Source: Terrabacter sp. Root181 (lineage in GTDB: Bacteria > Actinomycetota > Actinomycetes > Actinomycetales > Dermatophilaceae). Taken from it: 64,000 nucleotides of DNA. Shown here piece by piece: positions 1 to 9,754 of this stretch. Positions within the stretch are counted from its first letter, which is position 1. The number at the start of each line of letters is the position of its first letter. The position numbers and the translations under genes were made by a program. The stretch is taken from positions 62,001 to 126,000 of the forward strand of contig NZ_LMHU01000009.1 of NCBI RefSeq assembly GCF_001428505.1, given 5' to 3'. The notes under the pieces were generated by a model that was not told where the DNA came from, searched no databases, and saw nothing but the letters and a program-made list of their open reading frames with translations.

Positions 1-910
1 CTATCCCCTGCCGGTGCACACCGGGGACGTACGCGTGGACGTCCAGTCCGCGCTCGCCATGCTCGCGCCGGTGTGGGGTTTCAAGCCGACGCTCGACATC
101 GACGCCGACGAGGTGCGCGACAACCTCGCCCGCGCCGCGGTCATGGCCCTGTCGTTCGTCGGGCAGTCGGCCCGGGGGCTCGACAAGCCGATGGTGCCGC
201 AGAGCGAGGTCGACAAGGCCCGCACCATCACCGAGCGGTTCATGATCCGGTGGCGCGGCGAGCCCGACCCGAGGCACGTCGAGGCCGTCGACGCCTACTG
301 GGTCTCGGCCGCCGAGCACGGCATGAACGCCTCGACGTTCACCGCCCGCGTCATCACCTCGACGGGCGCCGACGTCGCCGCCGCGCTCTCCGGCGCCGTC
401 GGTGCGATGTCCGGCCCGCTGCACGGCGGCGCGCCCTCGCGGGTGCTCCACATGCTCGACGGGGTCGAGCAGCAGGGCGACGCGACGGCCTACGTCAAGG
501 GCGTCCTCGACAAGGGCGAGCGCCTGATGGGCTTCGGCCACCGCGTCTACCGCGCCGAGGACCCGCGCGCCCGTGTGCTCCGGTCCGCCTGCGAGCGTCT
601 CGGGGCACCGCGCTACGAGGCCGCCGCGGCGCTCGAGAAGGCCGCCCTCGACGAGCTGCACGCCCGCCGGCCCGACCGCGTGCTCGCGACGAACGTCGAG
701 TTCTGGGCCGCGGTCATCCTGGACTTCGCCGAGGTGCCGCCGTCGATGTTCACGCCGATGTTCACGTGTGCGCGCACGGCCGGCTGGTCGGCGCACATCC
801 TCGAGCAGAAGCAGACCGGCCGGCTCATCCGGCCGTCCTCGCGCTACATCGGCGAAGGTCCGCGCAAGCCCGAGGACGTCGCCGGCTGGACGCCCGACAT
901 CTCCCACTGA
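1..910 (+). CDS. citA: Citrate synthase, CitA type (5' end outside window)
   Basis: Condenses oxaloacetate and acetyl-CoA to citrate at the entry of the TCA cycle. The reading frame is open from the first base, so the N-terminus lies upstream of the window; about 302 residues are visible. The two active-site histidine motifs are present: GPLHGGA near 415-435 and GFGHRVYR near 528-552. The third catalytic position reads NVEFW (near 691-706), with Glu where the classical enzyme has Asp; I recall the same in the mycobacterial CitA (citrate synthase 2) branch, so I do not treat it as a defect. The C-terminal region is complete. A methylcitrate synthase role cannot be excluded from sequence alone. 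Confidence 0.9.
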   Translation, partial: YPLPVHTGDVRVDVQSALAMLAPVWGFKPTLDIDADEVRDNLARAAVMALSFVGQSARGLDKPMVPQSEVDKARTITERFMIRWRGEPDPRHVEAVDAYWVSAAEHGMNASTFTARVITSTGADVAAALSGAVGAMSGPLHGGAPSRVLHMLDGVEQQGDATAYVKGVLDKGERLMGFGHRVYRAEDPRARVLRSACERLGAPRYEAAAALEKAALDELHARRPDRVLATNVEFWAAVILDFAEVPPSMFTPMFTCARTAGWSAHILEQKQTGRLIRPSSRYIGEGPRKPEDVAGWTPDISH

Positions 911-1036
911 GGGCACGCCCTCGGGGGCCGTATGCCGTCTCGAGCGTAGCCGGGACGTCGTGCACCCACGCTCCTATGCTGGGAAGCAGGCTGCGGCCGT
1001 CCGTCTGCCAACGTCGTGGCCACCCGAGGTGCCGCC

Positions 1037-1729
1037 ATGCCCGACTCATTCGTCCACGATCGCGACGTCAAGCGTCTGCTCGAAATCCTCGAGGACGCCC
1101 ACGAGCTGGACGCGGACGACCTGTTCTATGCATCCGTCCTCGACGAGATCAGCGAGCTCGTCCCAGCGGACCAGGTGACGTTCCAGGTCAATGCCTGGCA
1201 TCGAGGCTTCGGCTCGCTCGTCGAGGTCTCGTCAGGCCAACGTGACCAGTACTCCATCCAGGTCGAGGACATCGCGAACGACCCCCTGTTCGGGCCCGAC
1301 GGATGCGGTGCCCTGTCGGCGGTCCACGGCTACACGGGGGTGACCTGCGAGACCGATGCCGGCTCGACCGGTCCGGTTCACGAGCTCATCGCCTTCATGT
1401 CGCCGCTCGGTGAGTTCGACCGCCGCTCGCTGTTCTTCCGCCACGGCGGACCCGTCTTCTCGGACCGTGAGCAGGACCTCCTGCGGCTGGCCCGCCCTCA
1501 CCTCGCCGAGCTGCACCTGCGCCGGGTCTCGGAGCAGCGCGGGGCGCCGCGCCTGACCACCCGGCAGTGGGCCATCATGCGCCTCGTGGCCACCGGCGCG
1601 ACCAACGCGCAGGTGGCGCACCAGATGGGCATCGCCGAGGGAACGGTGCGCAAGCACCTCGAGAACGTCTTCGTCCGGCTCGAGGTCTCGAGCCGGATGG
1701 AGGCCGTGAACATGGTGTTCCCGCACTGA
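1037..1729 (+). CDS. LuxR-family transcriptional regulator
   Basis: A 230-residue regulator. The last 60 residues form a LuxR-type helix-turn-helix (LTTRQWAIMRLVATG, then NAQVAHQMGIAEGTVRKHL), the usual four-helix DNA-binding domain. The first 160 residues look like a GAF/PAS-like sensory domain with no receiver aspartate, so this is not a two-component response regulator. I chose the ATG at 1037 because GAGG lies seven bases upstream; an in-frame GTG at 1016 would add seven residues. It stands alone between citA and the small minus-strand gene at 1800-2081, and its target and ligand are not evident. Confidence 0.8.
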   Translation: MPDSFVHDRDVKRLLEILEDAHELDADDLFYASVLDEISELVPADQVTFQVNAWHRGFGSLVEVSSGQRDQYSIQVEDIANDPLFGPDGCGALSAVHGYTGVTCETDAGSTGPVHELIAFMSPLGEFDRRSLFFRHGGPVFSDREQDLLRLARPHLAELHLRRVSEQRGAPRLTTRQWAIMRLVATGATNAQVAHQMGIAEGTVRKHLENVFVRLEVSSRMEAVNMVFPH

Positions 1730-1799
1730 GAGGACGGCACGACCGGGCGATCGGCGATGTCCGGGGCAGCGGGCGCCGGACCGCTGCCCCCACCGACGA

Positions 1800-2081
1800 T
1801 CAGGCTGGCAGGTGGTGGTGGCTGTGCCGCCAGGCGACGGAGTACACGAGGCCCGCGGCCGCGACCACCGCGACGGCGAGCGCCAGCACGAGCATCCAGC
1901 TCACCGACCCGCTGTCGGCCGCGGGTCCGGTTGACGTCGTGCCCGCGTCCGGCCACAGACCCGAGCGACCTCGCGACTCGTCGCGGAACTTGCTTGCGAA
2001 CGCCTGCGTGGCGCCGACGACCGACCCCGCGAGGACTGCGCTGATCGCTGCGACCAGGCGTAGAACGTGGTGCTTGAACAT
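1800..2081 (-). CDS. Small exported, C-terminally membrane-anchored protein of unknown function
   Basis: A 93-residue protein not matched to any family I know. It begins with a classical signal peptide (MFKHHVLRLVAA, hydrophobic core, ATQAFA-S cleavage-like site near residue 28). A short polar stretch follows, then a second hydrophobic segment (about residues 62-83), ending in a basic, histidine-rich tail (WRHSHHH). The ATG at 2081 is supported by AGGAG eleven bases upstream; longer in-frame starts would put a charged leader before the signal peptide. The architecture suggests a small envelope protein with a brief extracytoplasmic loop. The gene is monocistronic. Confidence 0.6.
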   Translation of the reverse strand: MFKHHVLRLVAAISAVLAGSVVGATQAFASKFRDESRGRSGLWPDAGTTSTGPAADSGSVSWMLVLALAVAVVAAAGLVYSVAWRHSHHHLPA

Positions 2082-3577
<1,496 letters not shown>

Positions 3578-3606
3578 GTCCCGGGCCGCGTCGCCCAGCT
3601 CGTCCC

Positions 3607-3643
3607 GAGAGGGCCGGCTTCCGTGTGGGGGGCCGGCCCTCTC
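3607..3643 (+). terminator. Hairpin terminator after serC
   Basis: Perfect 12-bp inverted repeat, GAGAGGGCCGGC at 3607-3618 pairing with 3632-3643 across a 13-base loop, beginning 29 bases after the serC stop. There is no U-tract, as is common in high-GC actinobacteria. Confidence 0.8.
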
Positions 3644-3740
3644 GCACGGCCGCGCCGCACCGACGCGTGACCTTTCGGGACGTCCCTCGTTGATCCCGGC
3701 AGACCGCCAATGGGGGCGGCGTCGCATCCGAGGAGTCACC

Positions 3741-5081
3741 ATGGTCCGCATCGTCCGCGCAGGCACCACCGCGCGCCGGGTCGCTGCAGCCGTGCCGGTC
3801 ATCGCCCTGGCCACGGCCGGCATCGCGTTCGCCGCCACCCGCGGCACCGACACCGTCACCCCGACGTCGGCGATCACCGTGCCCGACAAGGCCATCACCG
3901 ACGGCAGCCCGCTCTACCCGCAGGCCGGTCCCGCGCCGGCGCCGATGCAGCTGCCCCCGATCTACCAGACGTTCACCGAGGACTACGCCCGAGTGGACGT
4001 CCGGGCGGCGTCGCGCGGTGCCATCTCGGCCATCGACTCTCTCGCCCCGGTCCGTTTGGACGCCAACGGCATACCGGCGGTGGCCGTCACGGCCTACCAG
4101 CGCGCGGCCGGCGTGCTCGGCAGCATCAAGCCCGGGTGCGGCATCGACTGGGCGGTGCTCGGCGCCATCGGTCGGGTCGAGAGCAACCACGCACGCTTCG
4201 GTGGCAACGTCCTCGACGCGAGCGGCATCGCCCGCCCGGGCATCATCGGCATCCCGCTCGACGGCTCGCGCGGGACAGCCCGCATCACCGACACCGACGG
4301 CGGGGCCCTCGACCGCGACGCCGTCTTCGACCGCGCCGTCGGCCCGATGCAGTTCATCCCGACGTCGTGGTCGATGGCCGGTCGCGACGGCGACGGTGAC
4401 GGCGTCGCCAACCCGCAGAGCCTGACCGACGCCGTCACCGGCGCGGGAGTGCTGCTGTGCTCGGGCGGTACCGACCTGCGACAGCCGGGTGCGGCCTACC
4501 GCGCCGTGCTGCGCTACAACCACTCCGACTCCTACGTGCGCACGGTCCTCTCCATCGCCGACGCGTACCGCCGCGGCGTGACCGTGGTGCCGATGAGCGC
4601 GATCCCCGCCGCCCGCCCCGCCGCCGGAAGCGGCTCGGCCACCCCCGATGGCTCGGGCTTCGCGTATGCCGGTTCGCCGGCTCCCCGTTCGACGGCTTCG
4701 CCGAGCGCACGCCCCACACCGAGCTCCTCGGCGAAGCCGTCACCCGCGCCGTCCAGCACCTCCAAGCCCTCAGCCTCACCGAAGCCGTCGGCACCGGCGA
4801 AGCCGAAGCCGAAGCCCGGATCCCCCGGTCTGCCGATCCCGCTGCCGTCGGTGCCCGGCGTGCCGCTCCCCTCGCTCACGGTGCCGCTCCCGTCCGTGAC
4901 GAAGCTGCCCGCGCCGACCCTGCCGGCCGAGATCGTGCGGCTGCTAGCGCTGCCGCACCTGCCGCTGCTCAGCGGCGACCCGAAGGACCTCGTCCGGGTG
5001 CTCGACCCGCTGACGGCCAAGGTCGTCTGCGTCCTCGACGCCACGGTCGTGACGTGTCCCACCGGAGGTCTGCTCGGCTGA
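3741..5081 (+). CDS. Secreted lytic murein transglycosylase (MltB/SLT_2-like)
   Basis: Cleaves the glycan strands of peptidoglycan outside the cell. 446 residues, starting at the ATG at 3741 with AGGAG five bases upstream. Order: signal peptide (about 1-35, hydrophobic core AAAVPVIALATAGIAFAA); lytic transglycosylase domain (about 110-290) with the catalytic glutamate in GRVESNHARFGG at residue 147; the diagnostic GPMQFIPTSW and YNHSDSYVRTVL segments; then a Pro/Ser/Lys-rich stretch (about 300-370), probably disordered or wall-spanning; then a Pro/Leu-rich C-terminal part with two cysteines (VVCVLDATVVTCP) that could form a disulfide. Its tail is longer than usual. Rpf-like wall remodelling is possible but not shown. 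Confidence 0.85.
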   Translation: MVRIVRAGTTARRVAAAVPVIALATAGIAFAATRGTDTVTPTSAITVPDKAITDGSPLYPQAGPAPAPMQLPPIYQTFTEDYARVDVRAASRGAISAIDSLAPVRLDANGIPAVAVTAYQRAAGVLGSIKPGCGIDWAVLGAIGRVESNHARFGGNVLDASGIARPGIIGIPLDGSRGTARITDTDGGALDRDAVFDRAVGPMQFIPTSWSMAGRDGDGDGVANPQSLTDAVTGAGVLLCSGGTDLRQPGAAYRAVLRYNHSDSYVRTVLSIADAYRRGVTVVPMSAIPAARPAAGSGSATPDGSGFAYAGSPAPRSTASPSARPTPSSSAKPSPAPSSTSKPSASPKPSAPAKPKPKPGSPGLPIPLPSVPGVPLPSLTVPLPSVTKLPAPTLPAEIVRLLALPHLPLLSGDPKDLVRVLDPLTAKVVCVLDATVVTCPTGGLLG

Positions 5082-5116
5082 CCGGGGCCCCCGTCGGTCG
5101 AGCAGCACCGCTCACG

Positions 5117-5150
5117 CGGAAGCGGCCACCCGTCCGGGCGGCTGCTTCCG
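5117..5150. terminator. Convergent terminator hairpin
   Basis: CGGAAGCGGCC at 5117-5127 pairs with 5140-5150 (one G-U-type mismatch) across a 12-base loop. It lies between the convergent transglycosylase and ferritin genes and can serve both. Confidence 0.65.
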
Positions 5151-5186
5151 TCGTCTCCGTTGGCCTGTCTCTGGGGGCGGGCGGGC

Positions 5187-5717
5187 TCAGGCGCCGGCGC
5201 CCGCGATCGGCGGCGCCGAGGCGTCCGCACCCGCGCTGCTCGCCTCACGACGGAGGTACTCCTCGATGTTCTCGACGTCGGCACGGTTGCGCTGGACGAC
5301 GGTCAGCAGGTCGGACATCGAGCTGACCTCCTCGACCTGCTCCTTGATAAACCACTGCATGAACTGGTCGGACGCGAAGTCGTGCTCCTCGCGGGCGACG
5401 GCGGTCAGCGCGTTGATCTGGTCGGTGACTCGCTTCTCCTGGGCCAGGGCCAGCTCGACCGGCTCGACGATGTCGGCGAAGGCGTTGGTCGGTGCGCCCA
5501 CCCCTGGGATCGCCACGGTCGAGTCCGTGTCGAGGAGGTACTGGACCATCATCATCGCGTGGTCGCGCTCCTCGAGCGCCTGACGGTAGAACAGCGCCGC
5601 CATCTGCGGCATCGTCAGGGTGTCGTAGTAGACCGCGATCGCGACGTACTGCTGGTGGGCGGCGTACTCGTGGCCGATCTGCTCGTTGAGCAGGTCGACG
5701 AACCTCTGGGCGGCCAT
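5187..5717 (-). CDS. Ferritin
   Basis: Iron-storage ferritin, 176 residues, the usual length for a non-haem bacterial or BfrB-type subunit that forms 24-mers. The ferroxidase ligands are visible: the E in NEQIGHEYAAHQQY, the ExxH pair in ALEERDHAMMMVQYL, and E/Q residues in REEHDFASDQFMQWFIKEQVEE. No methionine typical of bacterioferritin haem binding could be assigned, so I favour ferritin over Bfr. GGAGGAGC precedes the ATG at 5717. It lies 122 bases downstream of the MarR-MFS-small peptide block on the same strand, possibly in the same iron-responsive unit (see the operator-like element at 7692-7719). Confidence 0.9.
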   Translation of the reverse strand: MAAQRFVDLLNEQIGHEYAAHQQYVAIAVYYDTLTMPQMAALFYRQALEERDHAMMMVQYLLDTDSTVAIPGVGAPTNAFADIVEPVELALAQEKRVTDQINALTAVAREEHDFASDQFMQWFIKEQVEEVSSMSDLLTVVQRNRADVENIEEYLRREASSAGADASAPPIAGAGA

Positions 5718-5839
5718 GGTGGCTCCTCCGCACTGGTCTCGACGGGTGGGGCAGACGCCCATCCTAGGGACGCGGCGCCGACTGGTCCGCCGGCCGCCCA
5801 CCCGCCGGCCGCCCACCGCCCGCCCCATCGGCCGGTCGG

Positions 5840-5929
5840 TCAGCGGTTGACGAACGCGGCGATGACAGCGATCGCGATGAAGAGCACAAGCGCCGCGACG
5901 GTGATGCGGTGGCGGAACTTGAAGTTCAC
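5840..5929 (-). CDS. 29-residue single-pass membrane peptide coupled to the MFS gene
   Basis: A tiny gene whose GTG start overlaps the stop of the MFS transporter as GTGA (5926-5929), the same coupling used by real operon genes in this window. The peptide begins VNFKFRHRIT, continues with about 17 uninterrupted hydrophobic residues (VAALVLFIAIAVIAAFV) and ends NR. It has the positive-inside pattern of a single-helix membrane peptide, so it may be an accessory subunit or regulator of the adjacent transporter. Evidence is only the overlap and the clean amphipathic layout; I know no family. Confidence 0.5.
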   Translation of the reverse strand: MNFKFRHRITVAALVLFIAIAVIAAFVNR

Positions 5930-7212
5930 TTGGTCACCTCGGAGGTGGCGGGCACCACCGAGGCGAGCTGGATCCGGAGTCGGGGGCGCCGCTGGGTCTG
6001 GATGGTCACCGCGACATTCTGCCGACGTGCGACCCAGAGGCCAACCGCGACGAGGCTGAGGCCCACGGCGATGGTGCCGATGGCGATCGTCCAGCGCGGC
6101 CCCCAGGCGTCACCGATCCAGCCGATGACCGGTGCACCGACGGGCGTGCCACCCATGAAGATCGCCATGTAGAGCGCCATGACCCGCCCACGCATCATGG
6201 GGTCCACGCTGACCTGGACCATGGCGTTGGCCGTGGTCAGCGCCGTCAGGGCGGCGAGGCCCGTCGGCACGAGGTAGACGGCGAACATCACGTAGTTCGG
6301 CGCCGTGGAGAGCAGGGCCGTCGACACGGTGAAGCCGGCGAGGGCGACGAGGAGCACCCGCATCCGGGGCCGGGCGCGCCGGGCCGAGAGCAGGGCGGCG
6401 GTGAGCGAGCCGATGGCCATGATCGAGCCGAGCAGGCCGTACTCCCCCGGGCCCTTGTCGAAGACCTTCGTGGCCATCAGGGCCATCGTGAGCTGGAAGT
6501 TCATGCCGAACGTCCCGAGCACGAAGACGAGCGCCATGATGAGCACGAGGTCGGGCCGGCCCTTCACGTAGCGCAGGCCCTCGCGGATCTGGCCCTTGCC
6601 GCGGGCGCGCGGTGAGGGCGTCAGCAGGCTGGTGTTCATCCGCAGCAGCGCCACGAGCACGAAGACGAACGTCGCGGCGTTGACGTAGAGCGCGGGAGCG
6701 ATGCCGAACCACGCGATGACGAGGCCGGCGACGGCGGGGCCGACGAGTCGGCCGAGGTTGAACGACGCGCTGTTGAGGGCGACCGCGTTGGGCAGGTGCT
6801 CGGTGTCGACCATCTCGGAGACGAACGTCTGCCGGGCCGGGTTGTCGACGGCCGTCGCGACGCCCTGCAGGAACGCGAGGGCGTAGACGTGCCAGAGCTC
6901 GACGACGCCGGCCGCGGTGAGCACCGCGAGGAGCAGCGCCGTGACGAGCAGCGCGGTCTGGGTGAGGAAGAGGATGCGCCGCTTGGGGAAGCGGTCGACG
7001 AGCATCCCCGCGAACGGCGCGAGGATGAGGAAGGGCAGGAACTGCAGTCCCGTGACGATGCCGAGCGCCGTCGACGAGTGGTCGGTCAGGACCGTGAGGA
7101 CGAGCCAGTCCTGGGCCACGCGGCCCATCCACGTGCCGACGTTGGAGACGATCGCGCCGGAGGCGTAGATGCGGTAGTTCGGAATGGAGAGGGAGTGGAA
7201 GGTGGGGCTCAT
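5926..7212 (-). CDS. MFS transporter (MFS_3 / EntS-like)
   Basis: 428-residue, 12-helix major facilitator protein of the exporter-like MFS_3 group, which includes the enterobactin exporter EntS. Opening residues SIPNYRIYASGAIVSNVGTWM and the intracellular loop GMLVDRFPKRRILFLTQ (motif A) are typical, as is VDNPARQTFVSEMV. The ATG at 7212 overlaps the stop of the upstream MarR gene as ATGA, so the two are translationally coupled, and the GTG of a 29-residue peptide overlaps its own stop. The substrate is unknown; siderophore or drug export are both possible, and the ferritin downstream slightly favours an iron link. Confidence 0.85.
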   Translation of the reverse strand: MSPTFHSLSIPNYRIYASGAIVSNVGTWMGRVAQDWLVLTVLTDHSSTALGIVTGLQFLPFLILAPFAGMLVDRFPKRRILFLTQTALLVTALLLAVLTAAGVVELWHVYALAFLQGVATAVDNPARQTFVSEMVDTEHLPNAVALNSASFNLGRLVGPAVAGLVIAWFGIAPALYVNAATFVFVLVALLRMNTSLLTPSPRARGKGQIREGLRYVKGRPDLVLIMALVFVLGTFGMNFQLTMALMATKVFDKGPGEYGLLGSIMAIGSLTAALLSARRARPRMRVLLVALAGFTVSTALLSTAPNYVMFAVYLVPTGLAALTALTTANAMVQVSVDPMMRGRVMALYMAIFMGGTPVGAPVIGWIGDAWGPRWTIAIGTIAVGLSLVAVGLWVARRQNVAVTIQTQRRPRLRIQLASVVPATSEVTK

Positions 7213-7658
7213 TCGCTGGCCACCTTGGCCAGCACGTCGGCGGCCCGCTGGAGCAGCTCCCGCTCCTCGTCGGTGAGCTGCTCGAAGCGCGACAGCATCC
7301 ACTCGTCGCGGTGCCTGCGGATCCGCTTGAGTGCCTTGCGGCCCTCGGGGGTCAGCGACAGGATCACCTGCCGCCCGTCGGTGGGGTCGTCGGCCCGGGA
7401 GACGTAGGCACGCTCGACGAGCATGTTCGTCGTGCGCTTCATGCTCGGGGCCGAGACACGCTCGATGTCGGCGAGCTCGCTGTTGGTGCGGGCCGTGCTC
7501 TCGAGCCGGCAGAGCACCGAGAACTGGTGCGGCGGCAGCTCGCGGTCGGACTCGAAACGGACCCGCCGCGAGATGCGCATGCAGGCGAGTCGGATGTCGT
7601 TGGAGAGCGAGACGAGCTCGGCTCTGGAGAGCTGGCTGGTCGGGTGCTTGGAAGTCAA
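7209..7658 (-). CDS. MarR-family transcriptional regulator
   Basis: 149 residues, the normal MarR length. It contains the winged helix-turn-helix (PPHQFSVLCRLE, NSELADIERVSAPSMKRTTNMLVERAYVSR) and the wing DPTDGRQVILSLTPEGRKAL. No ATG is available at the expected place; the TTG at 7658 has GAGGA eight bases upstream and is the best start. It is followed by the MFS gene with an ATGA overlap. This is a classic regulator-transporter pair, so it probably represses its own operon by binding the inverted repeat at 7692-7717. Confidence 0.85.
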   Translation of the reverse strand: MTSKHPTSQLSRAELVSLSNDIRLACMRISRRVRFESDRELPPHQFSVLCRLESTARTNSELADIERVSAPSMKRTTNMLVERAYVSRADDPTDGRQVILSLTPEGRKALKRIRRHRDEWMLSRFEQLTDEERELLQRAADVLAKVASE

Positions 7659-7691
7659 GGGCGGATCCTCGGAAGTGCAGTCTGGTGATAC

Positions 7692-7719
7692 TTAGCCTAA
7701 CTCATTACCTCGGCTAACC
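7692..7719 (-). promoter_or_regulatory. Operator-like inverted repeat upstream of marR, with an IdeR/DtxR-like core
   Basis: Arms TTAGCC (7692-7697) and GGCTAA (7712-7717) are separated by 14 bases, 34 bases before the TTG start. Read on the minus strand, one half is GTTAGGCTAA, ten bases identical to the centre of the IdeR/DtxR iron box, and the other is GGTTAGCC. It is a plausible site for the MarR protein itself, or for an iron regulator given the ferritin downstream. The flanks of the iron-box match are poor. Confidence 0.45.
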
Positions 7720-7770
7720 ATTCCCAACCCTGGACAGACCGGGCACCGGCCGCGACGACGGTCGTACGCG

Positions 7771-7802
7771 GAAGGCCCCCTCCCGAGCGGGAGGGGGCCT
7801 TC
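7771..7802 (-). terminator. Strong hairpin terminator after the NCS2 permease
   Basis: Perfect 15-bp inverted repeat GAAGGCCCCCTCCCG / CGGGAGGGGGCCTTC (7771-7785 and 7788-7802) with a minimal loop, 57 bases past the permease stop. The overrepresented octamer occurs directly at its edge (7804-7811). Confidence 0.85.
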
Positions 7803-7858
7803 ACGGCATACGTTCTCGGGCGTTAGGCCGAGCGGACCGCCTGGTGCGGCAGCGTCGC

Positions 7859-9355
7859 TCAGGTGAGCATCGACTCGAGCGGAGCCTTGATGAAGTAGAC
7901 GACGAAGAACGCGGCGACGATCCACAGGAGCGGGTGGATCTCGCGCTGCTTGCCACGGGCCATCTTCACGAGCACCCAGGCGATGAAGCCCGCTCCGATG
8001 CCGACGGTGATGTTGTAGGTGAAGGGCATGAGCACGATGGTGAGGAACGCCGGCAGCGCGATCTCCATGTCGTCCCAGTCGATGTTCTTCACCTGGGTCA
8101 TCATGAGGAAGCCGACGATGACGAGCGCCGGTGCCGCCGCTTCGGAGGGGACGACCGCGAAGAGCGGGGCGAGGAACGTCGCGAGCAGGAAGAGCACGCC
8201 GGTCACGATCGACGCGAGGCCCGTGCGGGCGCCCTCCTCGACGCCCGACGCCGACTCGATGTAGGACGTGTTGCTGCTGACGCCACCGGCGCCACCCGCG
8301 ATCGCGGCGACCGAGTCGACGACGAGGATGCGGTCGGTGTGCGGCGGGTTGCCGTCCTCGTCGAGCAGCTTGGCCTCGGTGCCGATCGCGACGACCGTGC
8401 CCATCGTGTCGAAGAAGTCGGCGAGCAGGAGCGAGAAGACGAACATGAGGGCCGTGACGACGCCGATCTTCTCGAACGAGCCGAGCAGGCTGAACTGGCC
8501 GAGGATGCCGAGGTCCGGGGCGTTGGTGATCGAGTCGGGCAGCTTCGGCACGGTGAGGGCCCAGGCCGACGGGTTGGTCAGGGCGCCCTTGTCGTCGAAG
8601 ACGCGCGGACCGATGGCGAAGATCACCTCGAGGACCATGGCGAGCACGGTCGCCGCGACGATGCCGATGAGGATCGCGCCCTTGACCTTGCGGATGAGCA
8701 GGACCGCGATGAGGAAGACACCGAAGACGAAGACGAGGGTCGGCCAGCCGTCGAGGCTGCCGCCGATGCCGAGCTCGCTCGGGACCGACCCGGGTGTCGT
8801 GGGACGGCGGGCGAACCCGGCGTCGATGACACCGATGTAGGCGATGAACAGCCCGATGCCGACCGAGATCGCGACCTTGAGCGGTGCGGGGATCGCCTTG
8901 AAGACCGCCTTGCGGAAGCCGGTCAGCACGAGCACGAGGATGATGACGCCCTCGATGACGACGAGGCCCATGAGGTCGGCGAAGGTGATCTTGTCGGCCG
9001 AGTGGGTGATGACCATGCCGGTGATGAGGCCGTTGATGCCGAGCCCGGCGGCCAGCGCGATCGGGAAGTTCGCGACGAGGCCCATGAGGATCGACATGAC
9101 GCCGGCGATGACCGCCGTGCCGACCGCGACGAGCAGCTTGCTCTCGGTCAGGTCGGTCGTGCCACCGATCATGGTGCCCGAGCCGTCGACGACGCCCGAG
9201 AGGATGATGGGGTTGAGGACCACGATGTAGACCATCGTGAAGAAGGTGACGAAGCCGCCCCGGACCTCGCGAGCGACGGTCGACCCGCGCTCGGTGATCT
9301 TGAAGAAGCCGTCGAGCCCGGTCTGTGTGGGCGCTTTGCGTGTATCCGTCGACAT
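7859..9355 (-). CDS. NCS2-family purine permease (AzgA/PbuG-like)
   Basis: 498-residue nucleobase:cation symporter of the NCS2 AzgA branch, taking up adenine, guanine or hypoxanthine. Recognisable segments: EVRGGFVTFFTMVYIVVLNP at the first helix, NFPIALAAGLGINGL, the DFFDTMGTVVAIGTEA signature, and GGAGGVSSNTSYIESASGVEEGARTG. About 12-14 transmembrane helices are predicted by eye. It stands alone with its own terminator. The exact base specificity cannot be read from the sequence. Confidence 0.9.
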   Translation of the reverse strand: MSTDTRKAPTQTGLDGFFKITERGSTVAREVRGGFVTFFTMVYIVVLNPIILSGVVDGSGTMIGGTTDLTESKLLVAVGTAVIAGVMSILMGLVANFPIALAAGLGINGLITGMVITHSADKITFADLMGLVVIEGVIILVLVLTGFRKAVFKAIPAPLKVAISVGIGLFIAYIGVIDAGFARRPTTPGSVPSELGIGGSLDGWPTLVFVFGVFLIAVLLIRKVKGAILIGIVAATVLAMVLEVIFAIGPRVFDDKGALTNPSAWALTVPKLPDSITNAPDLGILGQFSLLGSFEKIGVVTALMFVFSLLLADFFDTMGTVVAIGTEAKLLDEDGNPPHTDRILVVDSVAAIAGGAGGVSSNTSYIESASGVEEGARTGLASIVTGVLFLLATFLAPLFAVVPSEAAAPALVIVGFLMMTQVKNIDWDDMEIALPAFLTIVLMPFTYNITVGIGAGFIAWVLVKMARGKQREIHPLLWIVAAFFVVYFIKAPLESMLT

Positions 9356-9414
9356 GGCGCACCACCCTAGTGGCGGCGCGTTTCGGCTGTGTGACGAGAC
9401 CCTAGGCTGTCTGC

Positions 9415-9681
9415 GTGACCGACGAGACCACCCCCGACCTGCCGCCCGCGTCCGACCCGACGCCCGAGCAGATCGCCCCGCTGCCCGTGCCGATGCTGCG
9501 GATCATCGAGGTCGGGATGGCTGCGTGGGTCGTCGCGCTCGTCGTCATCCTCGTCGTGCCCGCCCTCCACGAGGGTGACCGCGACTGGTGGCCGTGGACG
9601 TGCGTGGCCGGATTCGTGCTGGGCGTCATGGGCTGGGTCTACGTGTGGCGCGGGCGCGGCAACGCGAGCGACGCCGCCTGA
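9415..9681 (+). CDS. DUF2530-like small membrane protein
   Basis: 88 residues with two hydrophobic helices (about residues 28-50 and 61-80), the second flanked by tryptophans and arginines (WWPWT, VYVWRGRG). Length and layout match the actinobacterial DUF2530 family, which has no known function. The GTG start at 9415 lies in the divergent spacer of the permease gene. The neighbour on the other side is a convergent DUF3027 gene, as in other actinobacteria from memory. Confidence 0.7.
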   Translation: MTDETTPDLPPASDPTPEQIAPLPVPMLRIIEVGMAAWVVALVVILVVPALHEGDRDWWPWTCVAGFVLGVMGWVYVWRGRGNASDAA

Positions 9682-9711
9682 GACCCGGTCGCGCCCAGGG
9701 GCGGCAGCGGA

Positions 9712-9732
9712 CCACCCGGGTATGCCGGGTGG
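9712..9732. terminator. Convergent terminator hairpin with GTATG loop
   Basis: CCACCCGG (9712-9719) pairs with CCGGGTGG (9725-9732) around a GTATG loop; outer GGAC/GTCC can extend it. It lies between the convergent DUF2530 and DUF3027 genes. The loop and first stem bases form the overrepresented octamer GTATGCCG. Confidence 0.75.
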
Positions 9733-9754
9733 CCGTCCCGTGGTCGGGCGACTG

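Noticed and set aside
3578-3740. c-di-AMP riboswitch before the lytic transglycosylase
   Set aside because: The spacer is only 163 bases, mostly terminator, and I see none of the conserved riboswitch elements.
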